From Edaphobacter acidisoli (GTDB lineage Bacteria; Acidobacteriota; Terriglobia; Terriglobales; Acidobacteriaceae): a stretch of 64,000 nt of DNA. Made by a program: the position numbers and the translations under genes. The stretch spans positions 124,001 to 188,000 of the forward strand of contig NZ_BMJB01000003.1 in the NCBI RefSeq assembly GCF_014642855.1, read 5' to 3'. Numbering within the stretch: position 1 is the first letter of the stretch; each line of letters opens with the position of its first letter. Below, one piece after another: positions 9,124-18,611 of the stretch. A model generated the notes under the pieces. That model did not search any database and was not told the DNA's origin. It saw only the letters and a list, made by a program, of their open reading frames with translations.

Positions 9124-10644
9124 CTACTCGACGTGATAGTTCGGCGCCTCGCGCGTGATGATCACATCATGCACATGGCTCTCGCGCAGCCCGGCATTCG
9201 AGATCCGAATAAACCGCGCCTTCGTCTGCAAGTCCTCAATCGTCCCGCAGCCCAGATACCCCATTCCCGACTTGAGCCCACCCACAAGCTGATACACCAT
9301 CGCCTCCAGCGGCCCACGATGCGGCACCCTGCCCTCAATCCCCTCCGGCACAAACTTCGCCAGCCGGTTCGATGAAGCCGTCTCGCGCGCCGTCAGCGAA
9401 GGCCGCTCCGTGCTCGCGTCCATATCTTCCTTGCCCTGAAAGTACCGCTCACCCGACCCCTGCGCCATCGCCGACAGCGACCCCATCCCGCGATACGCCT
9501 TAAAGCTCCGCCCCTGATACAGAATCGTCTCGCCCGGGCTCTCATCCACCCCGGCAAACAGCGACCCGATCATCACCACGCTCGCTCCCGCCGCAATCGC
9601 CTTCGTCACGTCGCCCGAATACTTGATGCCGCCATCCGCAATCACCGCCACCCCACGCGAACTCGCCGCGCGATACGCCTCCGCAATCGCCGTAATCTGC
9701 GGCATACCCGCGCCCGTCACCATGCGCGTCGTGCAGATCGACCCCGGCCCAATCCCCACCTTGATCGCGTCCGCGCCCGCATCAATCAACGCCATCGCGC
9801 CGTCGTACGTGGCAATATTCCCGGCCATCAGGTCCACATCCGGAAACCGCTTCTTGCAATCCCGCACCGCCTCCAGCACCCGCGACGAGTGCCCATGCGC
9901 CGAATCAATCGCCAGCGCATCCACCCGTGCCGCCACCAGCGCCGCCGCGCGCTCCAGAAAATCCCCCGTCGCCCCAATCGCTCCAGCCACGCGCAGCCGC
10001 CCCTGCGAATCCTTCGACGCATTCGGATACTTCAGCTTCTTCTGAATGTCCTTGACCGTAATCAGGCCCTTCAGCTCGTAGTCGTCGTTCACGACCAGCA
10101 GCTTCTCCACCCGATGCTGGTGCAGAATCTGCTCCGCCTGCTCCAGCGTCGTGCCCACCGGAACCGTAATCAGGTTCGTCTTCGTCATCACCGAATCAAT
10201 CGTCAAATCGGTCCGCGAGACAAACCGCAGGTCGCGATTGGTCAGAATCCCGACCAGCTTCTTGTTCTTCGTCACCGGCACGCCCGAAATCTTGTACCGC
10301 CGCATCACCTCCAGCGCATCGGCAATCGACTGCTCCGGCGCAATCGTCACCGGGTCCACAATCATCCCGCTCTCCGACCGCTTCACCTTGTCGATCTCCC
10401 CAGCCTGCTGCTCGATCGACAGATTGCGATGAACCACGCCCATCCCGCCCTGCTGCGCCATCGCAATAGCCAGCCGCGACTCGGTCACGGTATCCATCGC
10501 CGCCGACATCAGCGGAGTATTGAGCGTGATATTCCGACTCAGCCGCGTCTGCGTGCTCACCTGGGTAGGAACAACATCGCTGTAAGAGGGAACGAGGAGA
10601 ACGTCATCAAACGTAAGCGCTTCGGGAACAGGAAGATTGATCAT
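9124..10644 (-). CDS. guaB: Inosine-5'-monophosphate dehydrogenase
   Basis: GuaB oxidises IMP to XMP with NAD+, the committed step to guanine nucleotides. The 506-residue protein has the barrel start [13 protein letters not shown], two CBS domains (about residues 95-205, with [19 protein letters not shown] and [18 protein letters not shown]), the loop [10 protein letters not shown] with catalytic Cys304, and the flap region with GYLGCGTI near the C-terminus. Length is standard. A GGAGG lies 12 nt before the ATG, somewhat far. The gene is monocistronic here, with its own promoter; guaA is not in the window. Confidence 0.98.
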   Translation of the reverse strand: MINLPVPEALTFDDVLLVPSYSDVVPTQVSTQTRLSRNITLNTPLMSAAMDTVTESRLAIAMAQQGGMGVVHRNLSIEQQAGEIDKVKRSESGMIVDPVTIAPEQSIADALEVMRRYKISGVPVTKNKKLVGILTNRDLRFVSRTDLTIDSVMTKTNLITVPVGTTLEQAEQILHQHRVEKLLVVNDDYELKGLITVKDIQKKLKYPNASKDSQGRLRVAGAIGATGDFLERAAALVAARVDALAIDSAHGHSSRVLEAVRDCKKRFPDVDLMAGNIATYDGAMALIDAGADAIKVGIGPGSICTTRMVTGAGMPQITAIAEAYRAASSRGVAVIADGGIKYSGDVTKAIAAGASVVMIGSLFAGVDESPGETILYQGRSFKAYRGMGSLSAMAQGSGERYFQGKEDMDASTERPSLTARETASSNRLAKFVPEGIEGRVPHRGPLEAMVYQLVGGLKSGMGYLGCGTIEDLQTKARFIRISNAGLRESHVHDVIITREAPNYHVE

Positions 10645-10921
10645 AGAGATAGAGGCCTCCCCATGCGGGCAAAGTCGCGGAATGCAAAGATGCCGATGGG
10701 TTTAATCGCCTATTCTACCGCCTCCCACCGCCGCGTCAAAATAACTTCCGGTTAACGCACACATCGGATGCTCAATTCCCCAACAAATCCGGGTGCCCCA
10801 TCTTCGCGACACCTTTATCGTCGCTAAGGTGGGTTCCCAGGATGCCGATGGAGAGTCCGTTCGGATGCCCCATCCTTCGCGGGCTTCATCGAGAAGGATG
10901 GGAAAGTAAACAGCCGACCAA
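10645..10921. other. guaB upstream gap with further repeat-like sequence
   Basis: Besides the guaB promoter this gap contains two related blocks, GGGTGCCCCATCTTCGCGA (about 10790) and GATGCCCCATCCTTCGCGG (about 10863), each with a GGTGGG- or GGATGGG-like sequence facing it. They look like halves of an imperfect inverted repeat. No gene is supported here. Confidence 0.4.
10712..10739 (-). promoter_or_regulatory. Candidate sigma-70 promoter of guaB
   Basis: Read on the minus strand: TTGACG, a 16-base spacer, then TAGAAT, about 67 bases before the guaB ATG. Both boxes are five of six matches to consensus. No purine-responsive element was recognised in the short leader. Confidence 0.6.
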
Positions 10922-11152
10922 CGCCTTTGCCGTTGTTCTTGCTGTTGCCGTTGTTCTTGCTGTTGCCGTTGTTCTTGCTGTTGCCGTTGCTGTTGCCGTT
11001 GTTCTTGCTGTTGCCGTTGCTGTTGCCGTTGCCTTTGCCGTTGTTCTTGCTGTTGCCTTTGCTCTTGCCGTTGCTGTTGTTCCTGAGATAGGCCCGGACT
11101 TCAGTCCGGGCAACACCAGCCACAAAAAAGGGGGCTTCAGCCCCCGGGACTA
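10922..11152. repeat. Composite repeat copy 1: hexamer array plus double-hairpin tail
   Basis: Positions 10922-11070 are an imperfect array of six-base units beginning TTG (TTGCCG, TTGTTC, TTGCTG, TTGCCT), partly organised as an 18-base unit GTTGTTCTTGCTGTTGCC. From 11071 to 11152 a tail holds two hairpins, each with a TTCA loop: GCCCGGAC/GTCCGGGC (11092-11111) and GGGGGC/GCCCCC (11130-11145). The same tail ends the neighbouring TIGR03435 gene (12047-12130) after a shorter array. The tail reaches into the stop codon of the gene at 11150. Confidence 0.85.
11124..11145 (-). terminator. Rho-independent terminator of first TIGR03435 gene
   Basis: On the minus strand: GGGGGC, loop TGAA, GCCCCC, then six T. 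It starts a few bases after the stop codon and is part of the composite repeat tail. Confidence 0.8.
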
Positions 11153-11986
11153 GTTCGGCGACGGCCTTTCAACGTGGTCGATCACCAGAACATCTGCGGG
11201 GCCTTTTGTAGCCTCCAGCTTCAGGCCAAGCTGCTCCTGAACGGCGGTAAAGATACCTGGCGCGGCATCCGGTTCACTTACAGGTAAATTATCCGGCGAC
11301 CACTTCAAGGTGAAGTCGTACCTGCCCGCAAGCCCGGTCTCATCGACAACGGGCCTGTCCAGATACGTCTGCATCCCAAGTGCAAAGTCCGACATCGAGT
11401 TATTCGTAAACTTCCTCTCGATCTGTCCTCCGTGTCCATGTCCGGTCTGTGAAGGCAACCCATACGAGGTTTCAGGACTTCGTGTCATCTTCGGACCACC
11501 CTTCGCCACCTTGATTGCATAAATCGAAAGGTCGCGTTTATCCCGATGGAACTTAAGCCCGAATCTGTCCCGCAGGAGCCCTTGCAGCATCTCCTGAATC
11601 TGCTGGAGGTTCGGCACCCCTGCCAGATCCGCCTGCCCTTCGATATCGAACTTCGCCGTCCCCAGCCAGGCCGGCTCGTCAACGATCTGCTTCGGATGGA
11701 CCGCATAGGCGGCGGATATCAGGCTATCGACCGTCTCGTTTTCTATAAAAATGCGATGTCCGCCTATCTGGAAATTCCCACTCGTCTCATTAGGATTGGC
11801 CGGCTTGATCGTGGCCACTTCAAACGACGGATGCGCGTTTGCCGGCATCGGGGACATGGGCGAAACAGCCGGCGGCTTTGCGCCATTTTGCTGGGCAATC
11901 GCATTCGGCGCGAGGATCAATAAACCGATTGCGAAAAGACAGAACATCTTGTGCAGATTGACTCGAACAATGCCATTGGCCAACAT
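11150..11986 (-). CDS. TIGR03435 family exported protein (copy 1)
   Basis: A 278-residue protein of the TIGR03435 family, found in large numbers in soil Acidobacteriota and with no known function. Features seen: signal peptide (hydrophobic FCLFAIGLLILAPNAIA, so the true start may be the Met 14 codons inside), the opening FEVATIKPANPN, the middle motifs LQQIQEMLQGLLRDRFGLKFH and YAIKVAKGGPK, the VVDETGLAGRYDFTLKW block, and the family end VLVIDHVERPSPN. It is followed by a terminator inside a repeat tail shared with copy 2, 141 bp upstream. The two proteins are diverged paralogues. Confidence 0.92.
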   Translation of the reverse strand: MLANGIVRVNLHKMFCLFAIGLLILAPNAIAQQNGAKPPAVSPMSPMPANAHPSFEVATIKPANPNETSGNFQIGGHRIFIENETVDSLISAAYAVHPKQIVDEPAWLGTAKFDIEGQADLAGVPNLQQIQEMLQGLLRDRFGLKFHRDKRDLSIYAIKVAKGGPKMTRSPETSYGLPSQTGHGHGGQIERKFTNNSMSDFALGMQTYLDRPVVDETGLAGRYDFTLKWSPDNLPVSEPDAAPGIFTAVQEQLGLKLEATKGPADVLVIDHVERPSPN

Positions 11987-12013
11987 TGAAGCGATCCCTC
12001 CATTCCGAGTGGA

Positions 12014-12130
12014 TGGTTGCCTTTGTTCTTGCTGTTGCCTTTGCCCTTGCTGTTGTTCCTGAGATAGGCCCGGACTTCAGTCCGGGCAACACCAGCCACA
12101 AAAAAGGGGGGGCTTCAGCCCCCGGGACTA
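12014..12130. repeat. Composite repeat copy 2
   Basis: A short array (TTGCCT, TTGTTC, TTGCTG, TTGCCT, TTGCCC units, 12014-12046) leads into the tail also seen at 11071-11152. The two tails are nearly identical over about 80 bases; copy 2 has two extra G in the second stem. Hairpins: 12068-12087 (GCCCGGAC, loop TTCA) and 12106-12123. The tail touches the stop codon of the second TIGR03435 gene. Confidence 0.85.
12100..12123 (-). terminator. Rho-independent terminator of second TIGR03435 gene
   Basis: Minus strand: GGGGGC, loop TGAA, GCCCCCCC, then six T, a few bases after the stop codon. It is the same repeat-borne terminator as behind copy 1. Confidence 0.8.
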
Positions 12131-12925
12131 ATTAGCCGAAGGCCGCTCGACATGGTCGATCACGTAATACACCACAGGCCCCTTCTCCGCCTCTAATTTC
12201 AGACCGAGCTGCTGCTTCAAGGCATCAAAGATCGACGGACGATCCAGCGACCGATCAGAAAGTTTTTCCTGCGAGACATTGAGTGGCAATACCGGAGCAA
12301 ACGACAGCGTGAAGTCGTAGTACTGGGTCAGTCCAGTCCTGTCGATGACCGGACGCTCATCCTCATGGAGAACGCGCCCCAGCCACCAGCAAAAGTACTG
12401 CATGTTGACCCTCTTGCCGACGGCGACGCCATCCGCGTTGTAGTTCATCGGAATACTGAAATCCTGCTTGCTCTCATCGACCTTCATCTTCGAGCCCGAC
12501 TTATCCACCGTCAACGCATAAACCGGACCTTCCTTGATCTCTTTGTGGAACTTCAGGTTGAACCGGTCCGCCAGCAGGTTCTGAAACATTACCTGTAAAT
12601 CGTCCTTGCTGTAAGGTTGGTCCGCTTTGGCCTCGACATCATAGCCATCGGTGGAAAGCCAATCCGGCGCACCCGTGATCTGGCGCATGGGCACTTTGTA
12701 CATCAGGCTGATCATCAATTTCACAGGAATGTTCTGCGCCGAATAGCCAATGCCTCCCGGCATCGCCTTAATGAACCCGTCACGCACGTTCGGGTTGGAC
12801 CGCCTGATGGAAGCCACATCAAACGTCAATCGGTCTGGCTTGTCCTGACCATAGGCAAGAGTCACGCTCATCAGGCCAACGACCACGCCCAGAAGACACA
12901 AATTGCGCTTGGTCCGTTCAGTCAT
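12128..12925 (-). CDS. TIGR03435 family exported protein (copy 2)
   Basis: A 265-residue paralogue of the neighbouring gene. Signal peptide CLLGVVVGLMSVTLAYG; then FDVASIRRSNPN, the motif LQVMFQNLLADRFNLKFH, YALTVDKSGSKM, VIDRTGLTQYYDFTLSF and the family end YVIDHVERPSAN. An ATG start with weak GAGGA-like purines upstream. Function is unknown; these proteins are predicted to be periplasmic or secreted. Family is certain from the conserved ends, and the pair shares order of motifs but only moderate identity, so the duplication is old although the downstream repeats look recent. Confidence 0.93.
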   Translation of the reverse strand: MTERTKRNLCLLGVVVGLMSVTLAYGQDKPDRLTFDVASIRRSNPNVRDGFIKAMPGGIGYSAQNIPVKLMISLMYKVPMRQITGAPDWLSTDGYDVEAKADQPYSKDDLQVMFQNLLADRFNLKFHKEIKEGPVYALTVDKSGSKMKVDESKQDFSIPMNYNADGVAVGKRVNMQYFCWWLGRVLHEDERPVIDRTGLTQYYDFTLSFAPVLPLNVSQEKLSDRSLDRPSIFDALKQQLGLKLEAEKGPVVYYVIDHVERPSAN

Positions 12926-12997
12926 GAAAACCTCATCCTCTCGAAGACTCTGCCAACATCATGGTATAGCCCGCATTCCATGAAGGAACACTAGCCA

Positions 12998-13026
12998 TTG
13001 AACTCCCCCCAAACCCGATGTATCAT
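12998..13026 (+). promoter_or_regulatory. Promoter of the rimP-nusA-infB operon
   Basis: TTGAAC, exactly 17 bases, then TATCAT (13021-13026). Both boxes are five of six to the sigma-70 consensus. Transcription would start near 13033, leaving about 130 nt of leader before the chosen rimP start. Confidence 0.72.
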
Positions 13027-13046
13027 AAAGAAGCAGGCGATTTTGT

Positions 13047-13118
13047 TCCGCCGAAGCAGTAGCCGTGAACGCACCGGCAATTGGCGGAGGAGATGAGTGG
13101 GCCACAGCCCACTTTTTA
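13047..13118 (+). promoter_or_regulatory. rimP leader with terminator-like hairpin (attenuator candidate)
   Basis: In the leader, TCCGCC (13047-13052) can pair with GGCGGA (13083-13088). Just beyond, AGTGGGC (13096-13102), loop CACA, GCCCACT (13107-13113) is followed by five T, the form of an intrinsic terminator. It stands between promoter and rimP, so it would act by premature termination. Terminator-like rimP leaders are known from other bacteria, where feedback by NusA has been proposed; the link here is inference. Confidence 0.65.
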
Positions 13119-13161
13119 TTTGCTCCAAAAGACATCCTGTTTTGCATCACTTAGGCAGCAC

Positions 13162-13737
13162 ATGGCACTAGCGTTAGACACAATTCGGGCCACCGCCGAG
13201 CGCATCGCCCGCTCCCACCACCTCGACCTCGTCGATATCGAGTTTCAGGGCGGCGCGAAGCACCGCATCCTCCGCGTCTTCATCGAGAAGACCGCCGAGG
13301 AGCGCGCCAGACTCGCCGCCAGCGCCGCAGCAGACGAAAGCCTGCCCAAAGGCGTCCCCGCCGAGCAGCTCTCCGGCGTCACCCACGAGGACTGCGCCCT
13401 CTTCGCGCAGGACTTCGGCACCGTGCTCGACGTCGAAGACCTCATCCCCGGCTCCGAATACACCCTCGAAGTCTCCTCCCCGGGCCTCGAACGCAAGCTG
13501 CACAAACCGGAAGACTTCACCCGCTTCACCGGCAGCCTGGTCAAGCTCCAGACCTTTACGCCGGTCAACGACAACCGCCACTTCCAGGGCCGGCTGACAC
13601 AATTTTCAAACAACACCCTGACCCTCGACCTCTCCGCCATCAAACAAAGAGGCAAGGCCAGAAAGAACCAGACAGAGCAGACCGTCGAGGTCCCTCTGTC
13701 GAACATCGAAAAAGCAAACATCGTTGCGGAGATTTAA
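13162..13737 (+). CDS. rimP: Ribosome maturation factor RimP
   Basis: RimP helps assemble the 30S head domain. From the ATG at 13162 the protein has 191 residues, beginning MALALDTIRATAERIARSHH, then LVDIEFQGGAKHRILRVFIE, a short low-complexity insert (about residues 46-65), the CALFAQDFGTVLDVED helix, and the diagnostic YTLEVSSPGLERKLHKPEDF. An SH3-like C-terminal domain follows. The frame is open further upstream to 13081, but that would place the leader hairpin inside the gene, so I prefer 13162. First gene of rimP-nusA-infB; 69 nt to nusA. Confidence 0.95.
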   Translation: MALALDTIRATAERIARSHHLDLVDIEFQGGAKHRILRVFIEKTAEERARLAASAAADESLPKGVPAEQLSGVTHEDCALFAQDFGTVLDVEDLIPGSEYTLEVSSPGLERKLHKPEDFTRFTGSLVKLQTFTPVNDNRHFQGRLTQFSNNTLTLDLSAIKQRGKARKNQTEQTVEVPLSNIEKANIVAEI

Positions 13738-13806
13738 TCCGCACTCCGCAACAGCACGCATCACAAAGTAACACCCGAATTCAGCATTTGAAGGACGAGC
13801 AAAGCG

Positions 13807-15372
13807 ATGCCAAGTGTTCTGTATCAAACAATCGAGACGCTCAGCAGGGACAAGGGAATCGAAGCCGACATCGTCGTCGGCGCCGTCGAGGACGCCATCG
13901 CCCTCGCCACCCGCAAGTACTACAAGACGCAGGAAAACATGCGCGCCGAGATGGACCGCGAGACCGGCGAGATCCGCGCCTACGTCTACAAGACCGTCGT
14001 CGAGACCCCCGAGCAGGTCGAAGACAGCATCAATCAGATGACCCTCGAGCAGGCCCGCGAACTCGCGCCCGAGGTCGAAGTCGGCGGCGAGCTGCGCTTC
14101 TACAAAGACACCACGCCCCTCGGCCGCATCGCCGCCCAGATGGCCAAGCAGGTCATCTTCCAGAAGGTCCGCGAGGCCGAGCGCGACACCGTCTTCAACG
14201 AGTACAACCACCGCGCCGGCGAAGTCATCACCGCCACCGTCAAGCGCCTCGAACCCATGGACGTCATCTTCGACATCGGCAAAGCCGAAGCCCGCATGCC
14301 GAAGCGCGAACAGTCGCGCCTCGAGCAGTTCGCCGTCGGCGAGCGTGTCCGCGTTGTGCTTCTCCGCGTCGACCGCGCCGCCAAGGGCCCGCAGGTCATC
14401 GTCTCGCGCGCCTCTCCGATTCTCGTGCAGAACCTCTTCCAGTCCGAGGTCCCCGAGATCTACGACGCCACCGTCAACATCAAGGCCATCGCCCGCGAGG
14501 CAGGCGAGCGCACCAAGATCGCCGTCCAGTCCCGCGACAAGGACGTCGACCCCGTCGGCGCCTGCGTCGGCATGAAGGGCATGCGCGTGCAATCCATCAT
14601 CCGCGAGCTGCGCGGCGAAAAGATCGACATCATCGAGTTCTCCGATGAGATCACCACCTTCGCCGAAAAGGCCCTGCAACCCGCCAAGGTCAGCCGCGTC
14701 TCCATCACCGACCTCGGCGAAAAGCAGATCGAGGTCATCGTCGACGACACCCAGCTCTCGCTCGCCATCGGCAAGAAGGGCCAGAACGTTCGTCTCGCCG
14801 CCAAGCTTCTCCAGTGGAAGATCGACATCAAGAGCGAAGAAGAAAAGCGCCAGGAAGTCGAGCAGCAGATGCAGGCCATGTCCGGCGGCCCCTCGACCCC
14901 GATCGAGCAGGTCACCGAGCTCGGCGAAAACGTGCTCGAAAAGCTCATCGCCGCGGGCATCACCACCGTCGAAGCCCTCGCCGACATGACCCCCGAGCAG
15001 CTCGAAGAGGTCCCCGGCATCGGCGAAAAGACCGTCGAGAAGATCTCCGTCGCCGTCCGCCACTACTTCGGCCAGTACGAAGAAGGCGAAGAGCGTCCCG
15101 CGCCGAAGGCCGAGCCCGAGGCCAGCTTCGACAAGACCCCCGAAGCGATTCTCGCTGAAGACGCAGGCAAAGACGCGCCCCGTGAGGTCCGCAGCTTCTC
15201 GACCGAAGACATCGTCGAGGCCGAAGAAGAGGGCTCCGATACAGACGCTCTCTCAGAAGCCGACGCCCGCGAGGAGCGCATCGAACACGATAACGACGCC
15301 GTCGACACTCTCGTAAACGAGAGCGAAGACGTCGCCACCGAAGGCATCGACGAAGGGTCCGGCCGTGGCTGA
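13807..15372 (+). CDS. nusA: Transcription termination/antitermination factor NusA
   Basis: NusA binds RNA polymerase and nascent RNA and modulates pausing, termination and antitermination. The 521-residue protein shows the N-terminal polymerase-binding domain (about 1-125), an S1 domain (about 135-200), KH1 and KH2 (VGACVGMKGMRVQSIIREL and LAIGKKGQNVRLAAKLL), then a helix-hairpin-helix region (LIAAGITTVEALADMTPEQL, EVPGIGEKTVEKI) and a strongly acidic tail. ATG with GAAGGACG upstream. ylxR and ylxQ, often between nusA and infB, are absent; the 128 bp gap before infB holds no gene. Confidence 0.98.
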   Translation: MPSVLYQTIETLSRDKGIEADIVVGAVEDAIALATRKYYKTQENMRAEMDRETGEIRAYVYKTVVETPEQVEDSINQMTLEQARELAPEVEVGGELRFYKDTTPLGRIAAQMAKQVIFQKVREAERDTVFNEYNHRAGEVITATVKRLEPMDVIFDIGKAEARMPKREQSRLEQFAVGERVRVVLLRVDRAAKGPQVIVSRASPILVQNLFQSEVPEIYDATVNIKAIAREAGERTKIAVQSRDKDVDPVGACVGMKGMRVQSIIRELRGEKIDIIEFSDEITTFAEKALQPAKVSRVSITDLGEKQIEVIVDDTQLSLAIGKKGQNVRLAAKLLQWKIDIKSEEEKRQEVEQQMQAMSGGPSTPIEQVTELGENVLEKLIAAGITTVEALADMTPEQLEEVPGIGEKTVEKISVAVRHYFGQYEEGEERPAPKAEPEASFDKTPEAILAEDAGKDAPREVRSFSTEDIVEAEEEGSDTDALSEADAREERIEHDNDAVDTLVNESEDVATEGIDEGSGRG

Positions 15373-15500
15373 CAGGCCCTTCGCGCAACTTTACTTCCCT
15401 CGCTCGCGCACGCTGCGATTCAGGGATAATACAAAGAGCAGAGCAACCCATCTCGAGGCTGATATGAACAGCTAAGCGCGAGAGGCAAGCAAAGGAACGG

Positions 15501-18500
15501 ATGAGCAAAGTTCGAATCAACGATCTGGCACGAGAACTGGAAGTCAAGAGCAAGGCGATTCTCGACGCCCTGACGGCCGTCGGTGTCACCGAAAAAAAGA
15601 CCCACTCCAGCTCCATCGAAGTCGACGAAGCCGAGAAGGTGCGCCAATACATCTCGGGCGGCAGCAGGCCCGCCACTACGGCCAGGCCGGCGGCTGACAC
15701 CAAGCCGAAGTTCGATCTCTCCAAGGTCTCCAAGCCCGGCGACGCCCTCAAAGCCATCCTTGAGCGCAAGCATGCCGAGGCCGCGGCAAAATCCGCGCCG
15801 CCGCCGCGCCCCACCGCTGTCGTCGCGCCTCCCGTTGCCACTCCGGCACGACCTGCCGCTGCGCCCGCCCCCGCATCTGCGCAGCCTGCAACCCCTGCCC
15901 CGCGCCGCATCGTCCCGCAGCCGCGTCCGCAGGCCAACATCATCGCGCCCGCACCGCCGCCTGCCATCGCCACCAGGCCGCCCGCAGGTCCGGTCATCGC
16001 GAAGCCGCCCGTAACCGCGGCTCCCGCGCCTGCCATCGCGGCGCATCCTCCAGCGGCGCATCCTCCAGCAGTACATTCGAAGGATCGCCCCGTCGTCGCT
16101 GCCGTGCCTCCAGCCACGCTAAAACCCGCCGCATCCGCTTCCGTCGAAGCGCCCGCTCCAGCCGCGGCACCAGCTCCAGTACCAGTAGAAGCTCCGTCCG
16201 CGCCAGAGCCTGTAGCGGCAGCGCCCGCGCCTCCGGCCGCACCCGTCCGCCGCGTCATCATGCCGCAGACCGGCCCGCGCCCCATCTACACCGCACCCGC
16301 AGGAGCACCTGCAACCCCGCAGCGCGGCCGTCCCATCTTCGAGCGCCCGCGCCCACAAGGCCCCGGTGGTTCGCGTCCCATGCCCACGGCTCCCGGAGCC
16401 CGCCGGCCGATGCATCCCACACGCAGCTACCCCGGCGGTCCACCGTCTGGTGGCGCGCCCGGCCGTCCCGGCTTTGGCGGTCCGCGCCCAGGCTTCGGAC
16501 AGCGTCCAGGCATGGGAGCACCCGGCATGTTGCCGCCTCCAGGCGAAGCGCCCACCGGCCAGCGTCCAGGACAGCGCCCGGGCCGCCGCGGCAACCAGCG
16601 CTACGAAAAGACCAAGGAAGGCCCGATGAAGGGCTTCGCCCCGCCGCCGCGTTTTGGCGGAGCGCAGATCCCCCAGCAGCCGCTTCCCATCACCCGGACC
16701 ATCACCGTCACCGAGGGCATCAGCGTCAAGGACCTCGCCGAAAAGCTCGAGCTGCGCGGCAAGGACCTCATCGCCACCCTGCTCATGCGCGGCGTGCTCG
16801 TCACCGTCAACCAGTCGCTCGACAGCGAGCTGGTCAAGGACGTCTCCCGCCAGTTCGGCGCCGACGCGCAAATCATCTCCGTCGAAGAGCAGCTTGAGAA
16901 CGAAGCCATCGAGGGCCTGCTCGAAGACACCACCGGTATGGTCGAGGTTGTCCGCTCGCCCGTCGTCACCGTCATGGGCCACGTCGACCACGGCAAGACC
17001 TCGCTGCTCGACGCCATCCGCTCCACCGACGTCGCCGGCGGCGAAGCCGGAGGCATCACTCAACACATCGGCGCCTACAAGGTCAAAATCACCAAGCCCG
17101 ACTCGCCCGCCTTTGGACGCGAGATCGTCTTCCTCGACACCCCCGGCCACGAGGCCTTCACCCGCATGCGTGCACGCGGCGCCAAGGTCACCGACATCGT
17201 CGTCGTGGTCGTTGCCGCCGACGACGGCGTCATGCCCCAGACCCTCGAAGCCATCGACCACGCCCGCGCCGCCAAGGTCCCCATCATCGTCGCGGTCAAC
17301 AAGATCGACAAGCCCGAGGCTAACCCGCAGCGTGTCATGCAGCAGCTCGCCGAGCGCGGCCTCCAGCCCGACTCATGGGGCGGCGACACGCCCTTCGTCG
17401 AGGTCTCCGCGAAGAAGCGCATCAACCTCGACGGCCTCGAAGAGATGATCTGCCTCGTCGCAGACACCAACGAACAAAAGGCCACGCCCGACCGTCCCGC
17501 CGTCGGTACCGTCATCGAAGCCAAGCTCGACCGCGGCCGCGGCGCCGTCGCCTCGATCCTCGTGCAGAACGGCACACTCCGCACTGGCGACAGCTACATC
17601 GTCGGCAACACCTTCGGCAAGATCCGCGCCATGTTCGACGACCGTGGCCGCCCCGTCACCGAGGCTGGCCCATCCACGCCAGTCGAAATCCTCGGCCTCG
17701 AGGGAATGCCCGACGCAGGCGACACCTTCCTCGTCATGAGCGACCGCGACCGCGCCAAAGAAATCGCGAAGTACCGTTCGCTCAAAGAGCGCGAAGCCCA
17801 GCTCGCGAAGTCCTCGCGCGCCTCGCTCGAAGGCCTCGCCGAGCAGATCAAGTCCGCAGGCGTCAAAGACCTCAACCTCATCCTCAAGGGCGACGTGCAG
17901 GGCTCCGTCGAAGTCCTCGCCGACTCGCTCGAAAAGATGTCCACCGAGAAGGTCCGCGTGCGCGTCCTCCGCGCAGGCGTCGGAGCCATCACCGAGTCCG
18001 ACGTGCTCCTCGCATCCGCATCGAACGCAGTCATCATCGGCTTCAACGTCCGTCCGGACCGCAAAGCCGCCGAGATCGCCGAGCGCGAAAACGTCGAGAT
18101 TCGTCTGCACTCCATCATCTACGAGCTGCAGGACGAGATCACCAAAGCCATGTACGGCCTGCTCGAACCGGTCTACAAGGAGAACTACCTCGGCCGCGCC
18201 GAAGTCCTCAACGTCTTCAAGATCACCAAGGTCGGGCAGATCGCCGGCTGCATCGTCCGCGACGGCCTCATCAAGCGCGACGCCAACGTCCGCGTCCTCC
18301 GCAACGAAGAAGAGCTCTGGAAGGGCAAGATCGCCTCACTCAAGCGCTTCAAGGACGACGCCAGCGAAGTCCGTCAGGGCGTCGAGTGCGGCATCGACCT
18401 CGCAGGCTTCAAGGAGATCCAGGTCGGCGACATCGTCGAAGCCTTCACCACAGAAAAGATCGCCGCCGAACTAGGCAAAACCGCAGCCGAAAAGAAAGCC

Positions 18501-18533
18501 GAAGAAAAACCCACCGAACCAGCCAACGCATAA
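15501..18533 (+). CDS. infB: Translation initiation factor IF-2
   Basis: IF-2 is the GTPase that places initiator tRNA on the 30S subunit and promotes subunit joining. The 1010-residue protein starts with an IF2N domain ([19 protein letters not shown]), then a long Ala/Pro-rich and Gly/Arg/Pro-rich linker (about residues 55-375), a second IF2N domain, and the G domain from about residue 493: [21 protein letters not shown] and SAKK. Domains II-IV follow, ending with a Lys/Glu-rich tail. AAGGAA lies 6 bases before the ATG. The linker is long but such length variation is normal for IF-2. Confidence 0.98.
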   Translation: MSKVRINDLARELEVKSKAILDALTAVGVTEKKTHSSSIEVDEAEKVRQYISGGSRPATTARPAADTKPKFDLSKVSKPGDALKAILERKHAEAAAKSAPPPRPTAVVAPPVATPARPAAAPAPASAQPATPAPRRIVPQPRPQANIIAPAPPPAIATRPPAGPVIAKPPVTAAPAPAIAAHPPAAHPPAVHSKDRPVVAAVPPATLKPAASASVEAPAPAAAPAPVPVEAPSAPEPVAAAPAPPAAPVRRVIMPQTGPRPIYTAPAGAPATPQRGRPIFERPRPQGPGGSRPMPTAPGARRPMHPTRSYPGGPPSGGAPGRPGFGGPRPGFGQRPGMGAPGMLPPPGEAPTGQRPGQRPGRRGNQRYEKTKEGPMKGFAPPPRFGGAQIPQQPLPITRTITVTEGISVKDLAEKLELRGKDLIATLLMRGVLVTVNQSLDSELVKDVSRQFGADAQIISVEEQLENEAIEGLLEDTTGMVEVVRSPVVTVMGHVDHGKTSLLDAIRSTDVAGGEAGGITQHIGAYKVKITKPDSPAFGREIVFLDTPGHEAFTRMRARGAKVTDIVVVVVAADDGVMPQTLEAIDHARAAKVPIIVAVNKIDKPEANPQRVMQQLAERGLQPDSWGGDTPFVEVSAKKRINLDGLEEMICLVADTNEQKATPDRPAVGTVIEAKLDRGRGAVASILVQNGTLRTGDSYIVGNTFGKIRAMFDDRGRPVTEAGPSTPVEILGLEGMPDAGDTFLVMSDRDRAKEIAKYRSLKEREAQLAKSSRASLEGLAEQIKSAGVKDLNLILKGDVQGSVEVLADSLEKMSTEKVRVRVLRAGVGAITESDVLLASASNAVIIGFNVRPDRKAAEIAERENVEIRLHSIIYELQDEITKAMYGLLEPVYKENYLGRAEVLNVFKITKVGQIAGCIVRDGLIKRDANVRVLRNEEELWKGKIASLKRFKDDASEVRQGVECGIDLAGFKEIQVGDIVEAFTTEKIAAELGKTAAEKKAEEKPTEPANA

Positions 18534-18611
18534 ACCATCCAATCAGCAGGACAGCGCAAAGGCCAGGAGCAATCCCGGCCTTGCTGTTGACGTTTCGCAC
18601 AACGCGTTGCT

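Noticed and set aside
10645..10711. Purine riboswitch before guaB
   Set aside because: The leader is too short after the predicted start and shows none of the conserved junction sequence.
10922..11080. Possible CRISPR array
   Set aside because: Units are six or 18 bases with no spacers; no cas genes.
10922..11123. Low-complexity minus-strand open frames coding Asn/Gly/Ser/Lys or Ala/Thr runs
   Set aside because: The frames are by-products of a hexamer array; no binding site or conserved end.
13606..15063. 485-codon minus-strand frame opposite nusA
   Set aside because: GC-rich antisense shadow; composition is Gly/Asp/Leu-rich and the sense strand is clearly nusA.
14960..16285. 441-codon minus-strand frame across the nusA/infB junction
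   Set aside because: Antisense of the Pro/Ala linker of IF-2.
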